From Capillimicrobium parvum (lineage in GTDB: Bacteria > Actinomycetota > Thermoleophilia > Solirubrobacterales > Solirubrobacteraceae), in assembly GCF_021172045.1 (NCBI RefSeq), contig NZ_CP087164.1, positions 1,116,001 to 1,180,000 of the forward strand: DNA of 64,000 nt. The letters run 5' to 3'. Under the pieces are notes generated by a model. That model saw nothing but the letters and a program-made list of their open reading frames with translations. It was not told the origin of the DNA and searched no databases. A program made the translations under genes and the position numbers. Positions 8,757 to 16,596 of this stretch are shown here, piece by piece (position 1 is the stretch's first letter; each line of letters opens with the position of its first letter).

Positions 8757-10420
8757 CGGTGGCGGACGGGATCGTCGCGGCGCTCGCGGAGCGCGCCGTG
8801 GACACCGTGTTCGGGATCCCGGGCGTGCACAACCTCGCGCTGTTCGCGGCGCTCGAGGCGGGCGGCGTGCGCACCATCGTCGTACGCCACGAGGCGACCG
8901 CCGCGTACGCCGCCGACGTCCACGGCCGCCTGACGGGCCGGCCCGGCGTCTGCGTGACGACCTCCGGCCCCGGGGCGGCCAACGCGGTCGCGGCGATGGG
9001 CGAGGCGCAGGCGTCGTGCTCGCCGCTGCTGCACGTCACCACCACCGTCGCGCGCCGCCACCTCGACGCCGGCGTCTCGCGCGGCGTGCTGCACGAGCAC
9101 CCCCGCCAGCGCGACATCTTCGCCCCGGTGTCGAAGCTCGCCGTCCGTGCCGACGACCCGGCGACGGTCGCCGCGATCGTCGGGCACGCGTTCGACACCG
9201 CCGCGCTCGCGCCGTGCGGGCCCGCCTACGTGGAGATCCCGACCGACGTGCTCGCGGAAGCGGCGCCCGGTCCGACCGGCCTGCCCGGGGCCACGCCGCC
9301 CGAGCGGACGCCGGCGCCCACGCGCCCGGTCCTGCGCGAGCTCGCCCAGCGCCTCGAGCGCGCGGAGCGGCCGCTGATCTGGGTCGGGTCCGGCGGGGCG
9401 CCCCACGCCCCGGAGGTGCTCGAGCTCGCGGAGCGCCTCGGCGCGCCCGTCGTGCTGACCCACAGCGCCAAGCGCGCGTGGAGCGGGGGCGGGCCGCCGC
9501 TCGTCGTCCGCCATCCGCCGCACGAGCCGGCGATCGGCGACCTCTGCGCCGCCGCGGACGCCGTCCTCGTCCTGGGCAGCGACCTCGACGGGATGATGAC
9601 CCAGGAGTTCCGGCTGCCGCTGGCCGGCGTCCTGCGCGTGGACGTCGACCCGCGGCGCATGGACCTCTCCTACCCGAGCGAGCTCGCGGTGCCGGGCGAG
9701 GTGGAGGGCGTCGTGCGCGGCCTGCTCGCGCTCGTCGGCCCGCGCGCGGGCGGAGGATGGGGCGCCGGCGCGGTCGCCCGAGCCGATGCCGCCGCAGCGA
9801 GCGCGCTCGACGGCGACGGCGACGCGGCGGCCGGGCTGACCTACGTCTCGGCGCTGGACCGCGCCATCGGCGACGCGCAGGTCGTCGTCGCCTGCGACAT
9901 GGCGATCTCCGGCTACTGGACCGCGGCGTACCTGCCGCTGGGCGCGTCGCGCCGGATCGTCTACCCGGTGGGCTGGGGCACGCTCGGATTCGCGCTGCCG
10001 GGAGCGATCGGCGCGGCGCGCGCGGGCGCCGGCCGGGCGATCGTCGTCTGCGGCGACGGCGGCGTGCTGTTCGCGATCGGCGAGCTGGCGACCATCGCCC
10101 AGGAGGAGCTGCCGGTGACCATCGTCGTCCAGACGGACGGCGGATACGGGATGCTGCGCTACGACGAGGAGCGCATGTACGACCGGACGTTCGCGGTCGA
10201 CCTCCGCGCGCCGGACTTCCCGGCGCTGGCCGGCGCCTTCGGCCTGCCGGCCGAGCGCGTCGACTGCCTCGACCCCGGCCTCCCGGACGTTCTCGCGCGC
10301 GCTGTGCAGGGCCGGGGCCCGAACCTCGTCGACGTCATCGGCCGGCTGACCCCGCCGCGCACCACCTCGCCGCGTTGGCCGCTGGTCGCCCACCCCTCAG
10401 GGCCTCCCGGTAGGCCCTGA
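8753..10420 (+). CDS. Thiamine-diphosphate enzyme (acetolactate synthase-like fold)
   Basis: 555 residues with the three-domain ThDP plan: an N-terminal PYR domain (FGIPGVHNLALF and the catalytic glutamate in VRHEATAAYAA), a central domain (about 190-320) and the C-terminal PP domain, where GDGG about residue 430 starts the Mg-ThDP motif ending at QTDGGYGM. The usual NN of that motif is TD here. Substrate cannot be assigned; glyoxylate carboligase, 2-oxoacid decarboxylase or a synthase are options. With a glycolate-type dehydrogenase upstream and ureide hydrolases downstream, glyoxylate is my preferred guess. Confidence 0.9.
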   Translation: MTVADGIVAALAERAVDTVFGIPGVHNLALFAALEAGGVRTIVVRHEATAAYAADVHGRLTGRPGVCVTTSGPGAANAVAAMGEAQASCSPLLHVTTTVARRHLDAGVSRGVLHEHPRQRDIFAPVSKLAVRADDPATVAAIVGHAFDTAALAPCGPAYVEIPTDVLAEAAPGPTGLPGATPPERTPAPTRPVLRELAQRLERAERPLIWVGSGGAPHAPEVLELAERLGAPVVLTHSAKRAWSGGGPPLVVRHPPHEPAIGDLCAAADAVLVLGSDLDGMMTQEFRLPLAGVLRVDVDPRRMDLSYPSELAVPGEVEGVVRGLLALVGPRAGGGWGAGAVARADAAAASALDGDGDAAAGLTYVSALDRAIGDAQVVVACDMAISGYWTAAYLPLGASRRIVYPVGWGTLGFALPGAIGAARAGAGRAIVVCGDGGVLFAIGELATIAQEELPVTIVVQTDGGYGMLRYDEERMYDRTFAVDLRAPDFPALAGAFGLPAERVDCLDPGLPDVLARAVQGRGPNLVDVIGRLTPPRTTSPRWPLVAHPSGPPGRP

Positions 10421-10421
10421 G
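10396..10421 (+). terminator. Hairpin spanning the ThDP gene stop codon
   Basis: Perfect 10-bp arms (10396-10405 and 10412-10421) with a 6-nt loop, overlapping the final codons and the TGA. It lies just before the PucR promoter and has no T tract. It may end the aminotransferase-ThDP transcript or act as an operator. Confidence 0.5.
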
Positions 10422-10433
10422 CGCCGCGCCGGT

Positions 10434-10439
10434 TAGCCT
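10434..10439 (+). promoter_or_regulatory. -10 box of the PucR regulator gene
   Basis: TAGCCT, 10 nt before the ATG at 10450, matching the TANNNT leaderless pattern seen elsewhere in the window. Confidence 0.5.
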
Positions 10440-10449
10440 CCGCCGGGCG

Positions 10450-11946
10450 ATGCAGCGATTCACGCTGGCCGACGTCCTCGCCCAGGAGTCGCTCGGCCTG
10501 CGCCTCATGACGAGCGAACGCGGCGCGCTCGACCGGCTCGTCATGGGCGCCCACGGCACCGAGGCGCTGCACCCGATGCCGTGGATGCAGCACGACTGGG
10601 TGCTGCTGATCACCGGCGTGCGGCTCGTCGACCGTCCCGACCTGCAGCGCCACCTCGTCGAGGAGCTCGCCGACGGCGGGCTCGCCGCCCTCGGCTTCGG
10701 CGTCGGCATCGACTTCGACGAGGTGCCGGGCGAGCTCACCCGTGCCGCGGAGGAGCGCGGCTTCCCGGTCTTCGAGATCCCGCTGCGCACGCCGTTCCGG
10801 GAGATCATCACGTTCGTCAACCGGTCGCTGCTGAGCACCGAGGTGCACCAGATGCGGCGGCTGACCTCGATGCGGGAGTTCCTCCTCGACGCGCTGCAGG
10901 ATGCCGAGCCGCAGCAGCGCGTCGTCCAGCGCCTGGCCTCGCTGCTGTCGTGCACCGTCGCGCTGTTCGGCGTCGACGGCCGGCTGCTGCACGCCTCGGG
11001 CCCGGTGCCCCCGGACGAGCTGTGGGACGCGGTCGCGCTGCACGCGAAGGGCGGGGCGCCCGAGGTCCGCGGCACGCCGCCGGCGATCGCCGCCGTGCGC
11101 GACCGCGAGCTGGTCGCCGGCTGGCTCATCGTCGTGCGGCGCTCGCTCGACTCAGACGTCTACGCGCGGCCGCTCGTCGAGATGACCGCGGCCCTGCTGA
11201 GCACGCTCGCCGGCGTCCAGCGCATCTCGGCGGGGCGCCGGCGCGCGGAGCACGCCGCGTTCGTCAGCGACCTGCTGGCGGGCACGCGCGAGGACGAGGT
11301 CTGGCGCCACCGCGCCGCGGAGCTCGGGCTCGAGCTGGGCGGGCCGGTGGCGCTGCGCGCGATCGCGGCGGCGGGCGGCCCGCCGGACGCGCTCGCCGGC
11401 CGGCTCGACGCGGCGCTGGCGGCGCCGCCGGCGCTGTCGCGCCTGACGGCGCGGCGCGGGGAGGCGGCCGTCGCGGTCGTCCAGGCCCCGGACGCCGAGC
11501 TGCGCGGCCGGCTCGACGAGCTGTACCGCCGGCTCGGCGACGCCGCGATCGCCGTCGGCCGCCGTGCGGCGACCGTCCACGAACTGCGCGACTCGATCGC
11601 CGACGCGCTGCGGTCGGTCACCGGCGAGGCGGGCCGGGGCGCCGAGGTCGTCTGGTACGAGGACCTCGATCTCCTCAGCTGGCTGCTGCGCTGCGGCGAC
11701 GACGACGGCCTGGCCCGCAAGGCGCGCGCCGTCCTCGAGCCGCTGGCCGGGGACGCGGTCCTGCTGGAGACCCTCGACCGCTATTTCGCCTGCGGCCTGC
11801 ACGTCGTCCGCACCGCGAGGTCGCTGGGCCTGCACCCGAACTCGCTGCGCTACCGCCTCAGCCGCATCGAGGAGCGCCTCGGCCGCTCGCTGCAGGACCC
11901 GGAGACGATCGCCGCGCTGCACCTCGCGCGCCGGGCGTCGCGCTGA
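10450..11946 (+). CDS. PucR family transcriptional regulator
   Basis: 498 residues, full length for the family. Residues 1-125 form the purine-catabolism PucR N-terminal domain (FTLADVLAQESLGLRLMTS), the middle is a GAF-like sensor and GGDEF-like CdaR region, and the C-terminus holds the helix-turn-helix (LGLHPNSLRYRLSRIEERLG). Named relatives activate purine and ureide degradation. It sits between the ThDP unit and the urease/hydantoinase unit, on the same strand, with its own -10 box. I infer that it controls one or both units. Confidence 0.95.
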   Translation: MQRFTLADVLAQESLGLRLMTSERGALDRLVMGAHGTEALHPMPWMQHDWVLLITGVRLVDRPDLQRHLVEELADGGLAALGFGVGIDFDEVPGELTRAAEERGFPVFEIPLRTPFREIITFVNRSLLSTEVHQMRRLTSMREFLLDALQDAEPQQRVVQRLASLLSCTVALFGVDGRLLHASGPVPPDELWDAVALHAKGGAPEVRGTPPAIAAVRDRELVAGWLIVVRRSLDSDVYARPLVEMTAALLSTLAGVQRISAGRRRAEHAAFVSDLLAGTREDEVWRHRAAELGLELGGPVALRAIAAAGGPPDALAGRLDAALAAPPALSRLTARRGEAAVAVVQAPDAELRGRLDELYRRLGDAAIAVGRRAATVHELRDSIADALRSVTGEAGRGAEVVWYEDLDLLSWLLRCGDDDGLARKARAVLEPLAGDAVLLETLDRYFACGLHVVRTARSLGLHPNSLRYRLSRIEERLGRSLQDPETIAALHLARRASR

Positions 11947-11996
11947 CGGTTCGCACATCGTCTGAAGTCGAACGGGCCCCTTTGGACGATCTCCAG

Positions 11997-12015
11997 TGTC
12001 GGTGTCCGACATAGG
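11997..12015. promoter_or_regulatory. Inverted repeat upstream of the ureide operon, motif shared with the 20.47 kb gap
   Basis: TGTCGG-TGT-CCGACA (11997-12011) overlaps GTCCGACATAGG (12004-12015). The same 12 bases recur at 20471-20482, before the oxidase gene. Two copies in front of two segments of one catabolic locus suggest a shared regulator site; binding is inferred. Confidence 0.5.
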
Positions 12016-12035
12016 CCCGACAGAATGGGGGCGGA

Positions 12036-13022
12036 GTGAGGAGCGCTGAGGACAGCCCGGCTGCGCCGGTCGTCGCCGTCGTCGACTGCGGTCCCGACGA
12101 CCGCCCGCGGCTCGAGCGCCTCGAGGCGGCGGTTCCCACGCGCGTCTGCGACGGTCCCGCCGAGGGCGGCGCACTGGTCGAGCGGGCCGCCGGGTGCGCG
12201 GTCCTCGCCACGCTCTACACGTACACGCCGGTCACGGAGGCGGTCCTCGACGGCCTGCCCGGCCTGCGGCTCGTGATCACGCGGACCGCGGGCTCGTCGC
12301 ACATCGACCTCGGCGCCGCGCAGCGGCGCGGGATCGCGGTCGCCACGGTGCCCGAGGGCCCGACCCAGGCCGTCGCCGAGTACACGATCGCCGCGGCGAT
12401 CGCCCTCAGCCGCGGCCTGCCCGCCGCGGTCGCGTCCACCGCGCGCGGAGAGTGGGACTTCACCGGCTTCCGCGGCCATGACCTCGGCGGCCGCACGCTC
12501 GGCGTGGTCGGGCTGGGCCACATCGGCGCGCGGGTCGCGCAGCTGGGGCAGGCCTTCGGCATGCGCGTCGTGGGGTGGAGCCGCTCGGAGAAGGGCCTCG
12601 ACGGCGTCGAGCAGGTGCCGCTGCCGGCGCTGCTGCAGCGCGCGCACGTCGTGTCGGTCAACGTCGCGCTGGCGGCGGAGACGCACCGCCTGCTCGACGC
12701 GGCCGCCCTGGCCCGGATGCGCCCGGACGCGGTGCTGGTCAACACGTCGCGCGGCGAGACGATCGACCTCGACGCGCTGTGCGACCTGCTGCGCGCCGGG
12801 CGCCTGGGCGGCGCGTGGCTCGACGTGGTGGAGGGCGAGCCGGGGCTCCCGGCCGAGCGCCTCGAGGCGCTCGCGGCGGTCCCGAACCTCTTCGTCACTC
12901 CGCACATCTCCTGGCACACGCACGAGACGCTCGACCGTCAGTTCGACGGGATGATCGACCGCATCCTCGCGTTCTGCGCGCAGGACCACCGAACGGAGGA
13001 GCCGCACCATGCCAGCCCATGA
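12036..13022 (+). CDS. NAD(P)-dependent D-2-hydroxyacid dehydrogenase
   Basis: 328 residues from a GTG. It has the Rossmann motif GVVGLGHIGARVA (about residue 155) and the catalytic trio of the family: arginine in NTSRGE, glutamate in DVVEGEP and histidine in TPHISWHTH. Glyoxylate/hydroxypyruvate reductases and D-lactate or phosphoglycerate dehydrogenases share this plan. First gene of the urease/hydantoinase unit, it overlaps the amidohydrolase by 14 bp. Reduction of glyoxylate or an oxo-acid left after ureide cleavage would fit, but substrate is not shown by sequence. Confidence 0.93.
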   Translation: MRSAEDSPAAPVVAVVDCGPDDRPRLERLEAAVPTRVCDGPAEGGALVERAAGCAVLATLYTYTPVTEAVLDGLPGLRLVITRTAGSSHIDLGAAQRRGIAVATVPEGPTQAVAEYTIAAAIALSRGLPAAVASTARGEWDFTGFRGHDLGGRTLGVVGLGHIGARVAQLGQAFGMRVVGWSRSEKGLDGVEQVPLPALLQRAHVVSVNVALAAETHRLLDAAALARMRPDAVLVNTSRGETIDLDALCDLLRAGRLGGAWLDVVEGEPGLPAERLEALAAVPNLFVTPHISWHTHETLDRQFDGMIDRILAFCAQDHRTEEPHHASP

Positions 13023-14367
13023 CCTCGCCGTCGTCGGCGGCGACGTCGTCCTCGACGGCGGGTCCGTCGAGCGCGTGAACATCGGCATCAGCGACGGCCG
13101 CATCGTCACGCTGACCGACGGCCCGCTCGACGCGCGCGAGACGCTCGACGCCACGCGCCTGACCGTCCTGCCCGGCGCCGTCGACCAGCACTTCCACGTC
13201 TTCTGGAACTACGAGTGGGAGACGTACGAGAACGCCACGCGCGCGGCGGCCAAGGGCGGCGTCACCACGGTCGTCGACATGCCGCTCGACAACCCGCCGA
13301 CCCTGACCGCCGAGGCGCTGCGCGGCAAGCTCGCCGCGATCGCCGGCGCCTGCCACGTGGACTACGCGTCGTTCGGCGGCTACCTCGCCGACGACCCCTC
13401 CGAGATGGAGCGGATGGCCGAGGCGGGCGCGAGCTGCTTCAAGCTGTTCACCGGCGGCGTCGCCCCGCCCGGGATGTATCCGGGCGTCGACGACGGCCAG
13501 TTGCTCGATGCGCTGCGGCGGGCGGCGGCGATCGGGCTGCCGGTCACCGTGCACGCCGAGAACGCCTACATCGTCGACTTCGAGACGAACCGCCTCATGG
13601 GCGACGGCCGCACGGACATGGCCGCGTGGGACGACGCGCGCCCGTGGTACAGCGAGCTGGCCGCCGCGCACACGGTCGCGCTGCTGGCCGAGGTCACCGG
13701 CGCCCGCGTGATCCTTGCGCACGTCAGCTCGCCGCAGACCATGGAGGCGTTGGCCGGCTTTCGCGAGCGTGGCGTCGACGTGTGGACCGAGACCGGCCAC
13801 CACTACGTCTGCTCGACGAAGGAGCAGGCGCTCGAGGATCCGCGGCTGAAGTGGAACCCGCCGACGAGGGCGGCCGCCGAGGTCGAGCGGATGTGGGACC
13901 TGATCGCCGCGGGCGACGTGAACTCGGTCGGCAGCGACCACGCGCCGCTGCCGAAGGCCGAGGGTGCCGACGTGTGGAGCCAGTCGCCCGGGCCGGGCAA
14001 CAACGTGCAGACGATCCTGACGATCTTCGCGACGCAGGCGCGGCAGCGCGGCCTGTCGCTCGGGCGCATCGTCGATCTCGTGTCGACGCGCCCCGCGAAG
14101 CTGTTCGGGCTGTACCCGCGCAAGGGCGCGATCCGGCTCGGCTCGGACGCCGACCTGGCGATCGTCGACACGAACGCCGCGCGGACGCTGGACCCGGAGG
14201 AGCTCGAGTACATCGAGGGCCAGGCCAAGTGGTCGCCGTTCGAGGGGATGGACGTCACGGTCGACCCGATGCACACCGTGCTGCGCGGCAAGGTGATCTG
14301 CTCGCGCGGCGAGATCCTCGGCAGTCCGGGAGACGGGACCCACCTGGTCGGGGCGCGCATCAACTGA
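13009..14367 (+). CDS. Allantoinase/dihydroorotase-like amidohydrolase
   Basis: 452 residues with a complete binuclear metal set for cyclic amidohydrolases: HFH in AVDQHFHVF (about residue 60), the lysine expected to be carbamylated in CFKLFTGG (about 145), HAEN (about 184), LAHVSS (about 240) and the aspartate of GSDHAP (about 310). The protein resembles allantoinases and hydantoinases, which open cyclic ureides. It overlaps the dehydrogenase before it, and its stop shares one base with the ureA-like start (TGATG), so it is co-translated with the urease-like subunits. The exact ring substrate is not known. Confidence 0.93.
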   Translation: MPAHDLAVVGGDVVLDGGSVERVNIGISDGRIVTLTDGPLDARETLDATRLTVLPGAVDQHFHVFWNYEWETYENATRAAAKGGVTTVVDMPLDNPPTLTAEALRGKLAAIAGACHVDYASFGGYLADDPSEMERMAEAGASCFKLFTGGVAPPGMYPGVDDGQLLDALRRAAAIGLPVTVHAENAYIVDFETNRLMGDGRTDMAAWDDARPWYSELAAAHTVALLAEVTGARVILAHVSSPQTMEALAGFRERGVDVWTETGHHYVCSTKEQALEDPRLKWNPPTRAAAEVERMWDLIAAGDVNSVGSDHAPLPKAEGADVWSQSPGPGNNVQTILTIFATQARQRGLSLGRIVDLVSTRPAKLFGLYPRKGAIRLGSDADLAIVDTNAARTLDPEELEYIEGQAKWSPFEGMDVTVDPMHTVLRGKVICSRGEILGSPGDGTHLVGARIN

Positions 14368-14675
14368 TGCAGCTGACCGGCCGCGAGACCGAGCGCCTGC
14401 TGATCTTCGCCGCCGCGGAGCTGGCCCGGCGGCGGATGCGCGAGGGCATCCTGCTCAGCCATCCGGACTGCGTCGCGCTCGCGAGCGACGTGGCGATGGA
14501 GGCCGCGCGGGCCGGGCGCAGCTACGAGGAGGTCCAGGACAGCGCGGCCGGGATCGTCGGGCGCGAGCAGCTGCTGTCCGGCGTGGCGGAGCTGCTCGAG
14601 CAGCCGCTGCAGGTGGAGGCGACGTTCGGCGACGGCAGCCGCCTCGTCGCGCTGCGCGGGCTGGTGCGGGCGTGA
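14367..14675 (+). CDS. ureA: Urease gamma subunit homologue
   Basis: 102 residues, normal length. It matches UreA along its length: LTGRETERLLIFAAAELARRR at the start, then LLSHPDCVALASD, a REQLLSGVAELL stretch and VEATFGDGSRLV near the end. In true ureases this subunit packs on UreC and does not carry the metal site. The start shares one base with the previous stop and the end overlaps ureB by 4 bp. Together with the next two genes it forms an ABC subunit set, but no UreD, E, F, G or nickel transporter gene is in the window. Confidence 0.9.
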   Translation: MQLTGRETERLLIFAAAELARRRMREGILLSHPDCVALASDVAMEAARAGRSYEEVQDSAAGIVGREQLLSGVAELLEQPLQVEATFGDGSRLVALRGLVRA

Positions 14676-14926
14676 GGCCGGGCGAGATCATCCTGGCCGA
14701 TGCGCCTGCGCCCGCGGCCGATCACGCCCGGACCGCCACCGTCGCGGTGACGAACGCCGGCCGCTTCGACGCCTACCTGACATCGCACTTCCCCGTGGCG
14801 CGCGCGTCGGCGGCGCTGCGGTTCGACCGCGACGGGCTCGACGGCGCGCGCCCGCTGCTGCCGTCGGGCGCGAGCGTCCTCATCCCCGCCGGCGCGACCG
14901 TGGACGTGGAGGTCACGTGGAGCTGA
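14672..14926 (+). CDS. ureB: Urease beta subunit homologue, shortened
   Basis: 84 residues from a GTG. It begins with the UreB hallmark RPGEIILAD and keeps the VTNAGRFDAYLTSHF and LRFDRDG blocks, but lacks the C-terminal 15-20 residues (the GFNG-type tail) found in usual UreB, which is about 100 residues long. The SHFHF motif is SHFPV here. The frame is intact and overlaps both neighbours, so the shortening looks natural rather than a break. It supports the idea of a divergent urease-like enzyme. Confidence 0.85.
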   Translation: MRPGEIILADAPAPAADHARTATVAVTNAGRFDAYLTSHFPVARASAALRFDRDGLDGARPLLPSGASVLIPAGATVDVEVTWS

Positions 14927-16587
14927 GCCGCGCCGAGTACGCGGCGCTCTACGGACCGGCGACCGGCGACCGGGTGCGCCTCGCCGACACGAACCTGCTC
15001 GTGCGCGTCGAGGCCGACGACAACGCGCCCGGGCACGAGCCGGTCGTCGGCTTCGGCAAGGCGATCCGCGACGGCCAGCTCGCGGGCGGCGGGCGGCCGC
15101 TCGAGGAGGCGATGGACGTCGTCGTCACGAACGTCCTGGTGCTCGACCCGGTCCTCGGCATCCGCAAGACGTGCCTCGGCATCCGCGACGGGCGCATCGC
15201 CGCCATGGGCCGCGCCGGCGACCCGGACCGCGACGACCAGGTGCGCGTCCCCATCAGCTCCGCCACCGGCATCGTCGCCGCCGAGGGCCTGATCGCCACG
15301 CCGGGGGCGGTCGACTCGCACGTGCACCTCATCGGCCCGCAGCTCGTGCCGGCCGCGCTCGAGGGCGGCACGACCACCGTCGTGGCGATGAGCTACAGCG
15401 GCGCCTTCGACGTCGGGATCAACCCGCGCGCCAACTTCGACCGGTTGCTCGACGCGTGGTCGGCGGTGCCGCTGAACCTCGTCCCGATGGTGCGCGGATC
15501 GACGGCGAACGCCGGCTTCCTCGAGGCGCTGCTGGAGATGGGCGGCGGCGCGTTCAAGATCCACGAGGACGTCGGCGCGTACCCCGACGTCGTCGACGCC
15601 GTCCTCGCCTGCGCCGACCGCCACGACGTCGGCGTCGCGCTGCACGCCGACGGCCTCGGCGAGTCGGCCACGCTCGGCGAGACCCTCGACGCGATCGCCG
15701 GGCGCGCGGTCCACGCCTACCACGTCGAGGGCTGCGGCGGCGGGCCCACCGACGTGCTCGAGCTGGTCTCGCAGCCGCACGTGCTGCCCTCCTCGACGAC
15801 GCCGACCGTCCCCTTCGGCGTCAACGTCGCCGCCGAGCACGAGGAGATGATCGCGACCGTCCACCGCCTGCACCCGGCGCTGCCCAACGACGCGCGCGCA
15901 GCCCGCGGCCGCATCCGCCCGTGGACCGTCGCGGCCGAGTCGGTGCTGCACGACCTCGGCGCCATCAGCGTCATGAGCTCGGACTCGATGGGCATGGGCC
16001 GCATGAGCGAGGTGACGCGGCGCACGTGGCAGCTCGCGCACGTCATGCGCGAGGCGGCCGGCGAGACCGGCGACGATGCCAACGAACGAGTCCTGCGCTA
16101 TCTCGCCAAGCTCACGATCAACCCGGCGCTGATCCACGGCATCGCCCACGACGTCGGCTCGCTGGAGACCGGCAAGCTCGCCGACGTGGTCCTGTGGCGC
16201 CCCGCGTTCTTCGGCATCGTGCCGCATCTGGTGCTGAAGGCCGGGTTCCCGGTCTGGGGCGCGCGCGGGTCCGCGTACGCCTCGACGCGTCACGGCGAGC
16301 CGGTGATCCAGGGCGAGCTGTGGGGCAGTCTGGGCGCCGCGCCCGCGCAGCTCGCGACCGTCTACGCGAGCGCCGCCGGCGAGGCCCGCGTCCGCGCCCG
16401 CCGGTCCGGCCGCGTCGGGGTCGTGCGCGCCACGCGTTCCGTGCGCAAGGCCGACCTCGTGCGCAACGCCGCGACGCCCCGCGTCGAGGTCGACGGCGAG
16501 CGGCGCGAGGTGCGCGTCGAGGGCGCCGCGATCGACCTGCAACCCGTGACCGACCTGCCCATGAACGCCGCGTACACGCTGGCCTGA
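14917..16587 (+). CDS. ureC: Urease alpha subunit homologue (divergent)
   Basis: 556 residues from a GTG preceded by a GTGGAGGT ribosome site. All nickel ligands of UreC are present: H135 and H137 (DSHVHL), K214 (AFKIHEDVG, the carbamylated lysine), H243 (ALHADG), H269 (AYHVEG) and D356 (SSDSMGMG); H216 and H316 are also kept. The mobile-flap cysteine position of classical ureases is V315 (MIATVHRL), and the GGGHAPD motif is reduced to GGGPTDV. It may hydrolyse urea or another ureido compound made by the neighbouring cyclic amidohydrolases. Missing accessory genes leave nickel loading open. Confidence 0.9.
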   Translation: MELSRAEYAALYGPATGDRVRLADTNLLVRVEADDNAPGHEPVVGFGKAIRDGQLAGGGRPLEEAMDVVVTNVLVLDPVLGIRKTCLGIRDGRIAAMGRAGDPDRDDQVRVPISSATGIVAAEGLIATPGAVDSHVHLIGPQLVPAALEGGTTTVVAMSYSGAFDVGINPRANFDRLLDAWSAVPLNLVPMVRGSTANAGFLEALLEMGGGAFKIHEDVGAYPDVVDAVLACADRHDVGVALHADGLGESATLGETLDAIAGRAVHAYHVEGCGGGPTDVLELVSQPHVLPSSTTPTVPFGVNVAAEHEEMIATVHRLHPALPNDARAARGRIRPWTVAAESVLHDLGAISVMSSDSMGMGRMSEVTRRTWQLAHVMREAAGETGDDANERVLRYLAKLTINPALIHGIAHDVGSLETGKLADVVLWRPAFFGIVPHLVLKAGFPVWGARGSAYASTRHGEPVIQGELWGSLGAAPAQLATVYASAAGEARVRARRSGRVGVVRATRSVRKADLVRNAATPRVEVDGERREVRVEGAAIDLQPVTDLPMNAAYTLA

Positions 16588-16596
16588 GGAGATGCG

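Noticed and set aside
8060-10393. 777-codon minus-strand frame over the GlcD-like and ThDP genes
   Set aside because: Antisense shadow without motifs or ribosome site; both plus-strand genes have full family signatures.
7559-10420. Single 953-codon frame suggesting a giant ThDP protein
   Set aside because: The first 398 codons are out-of-frame reading of the GlcD-like gene; the real start is the ATGA overlap at 8753.
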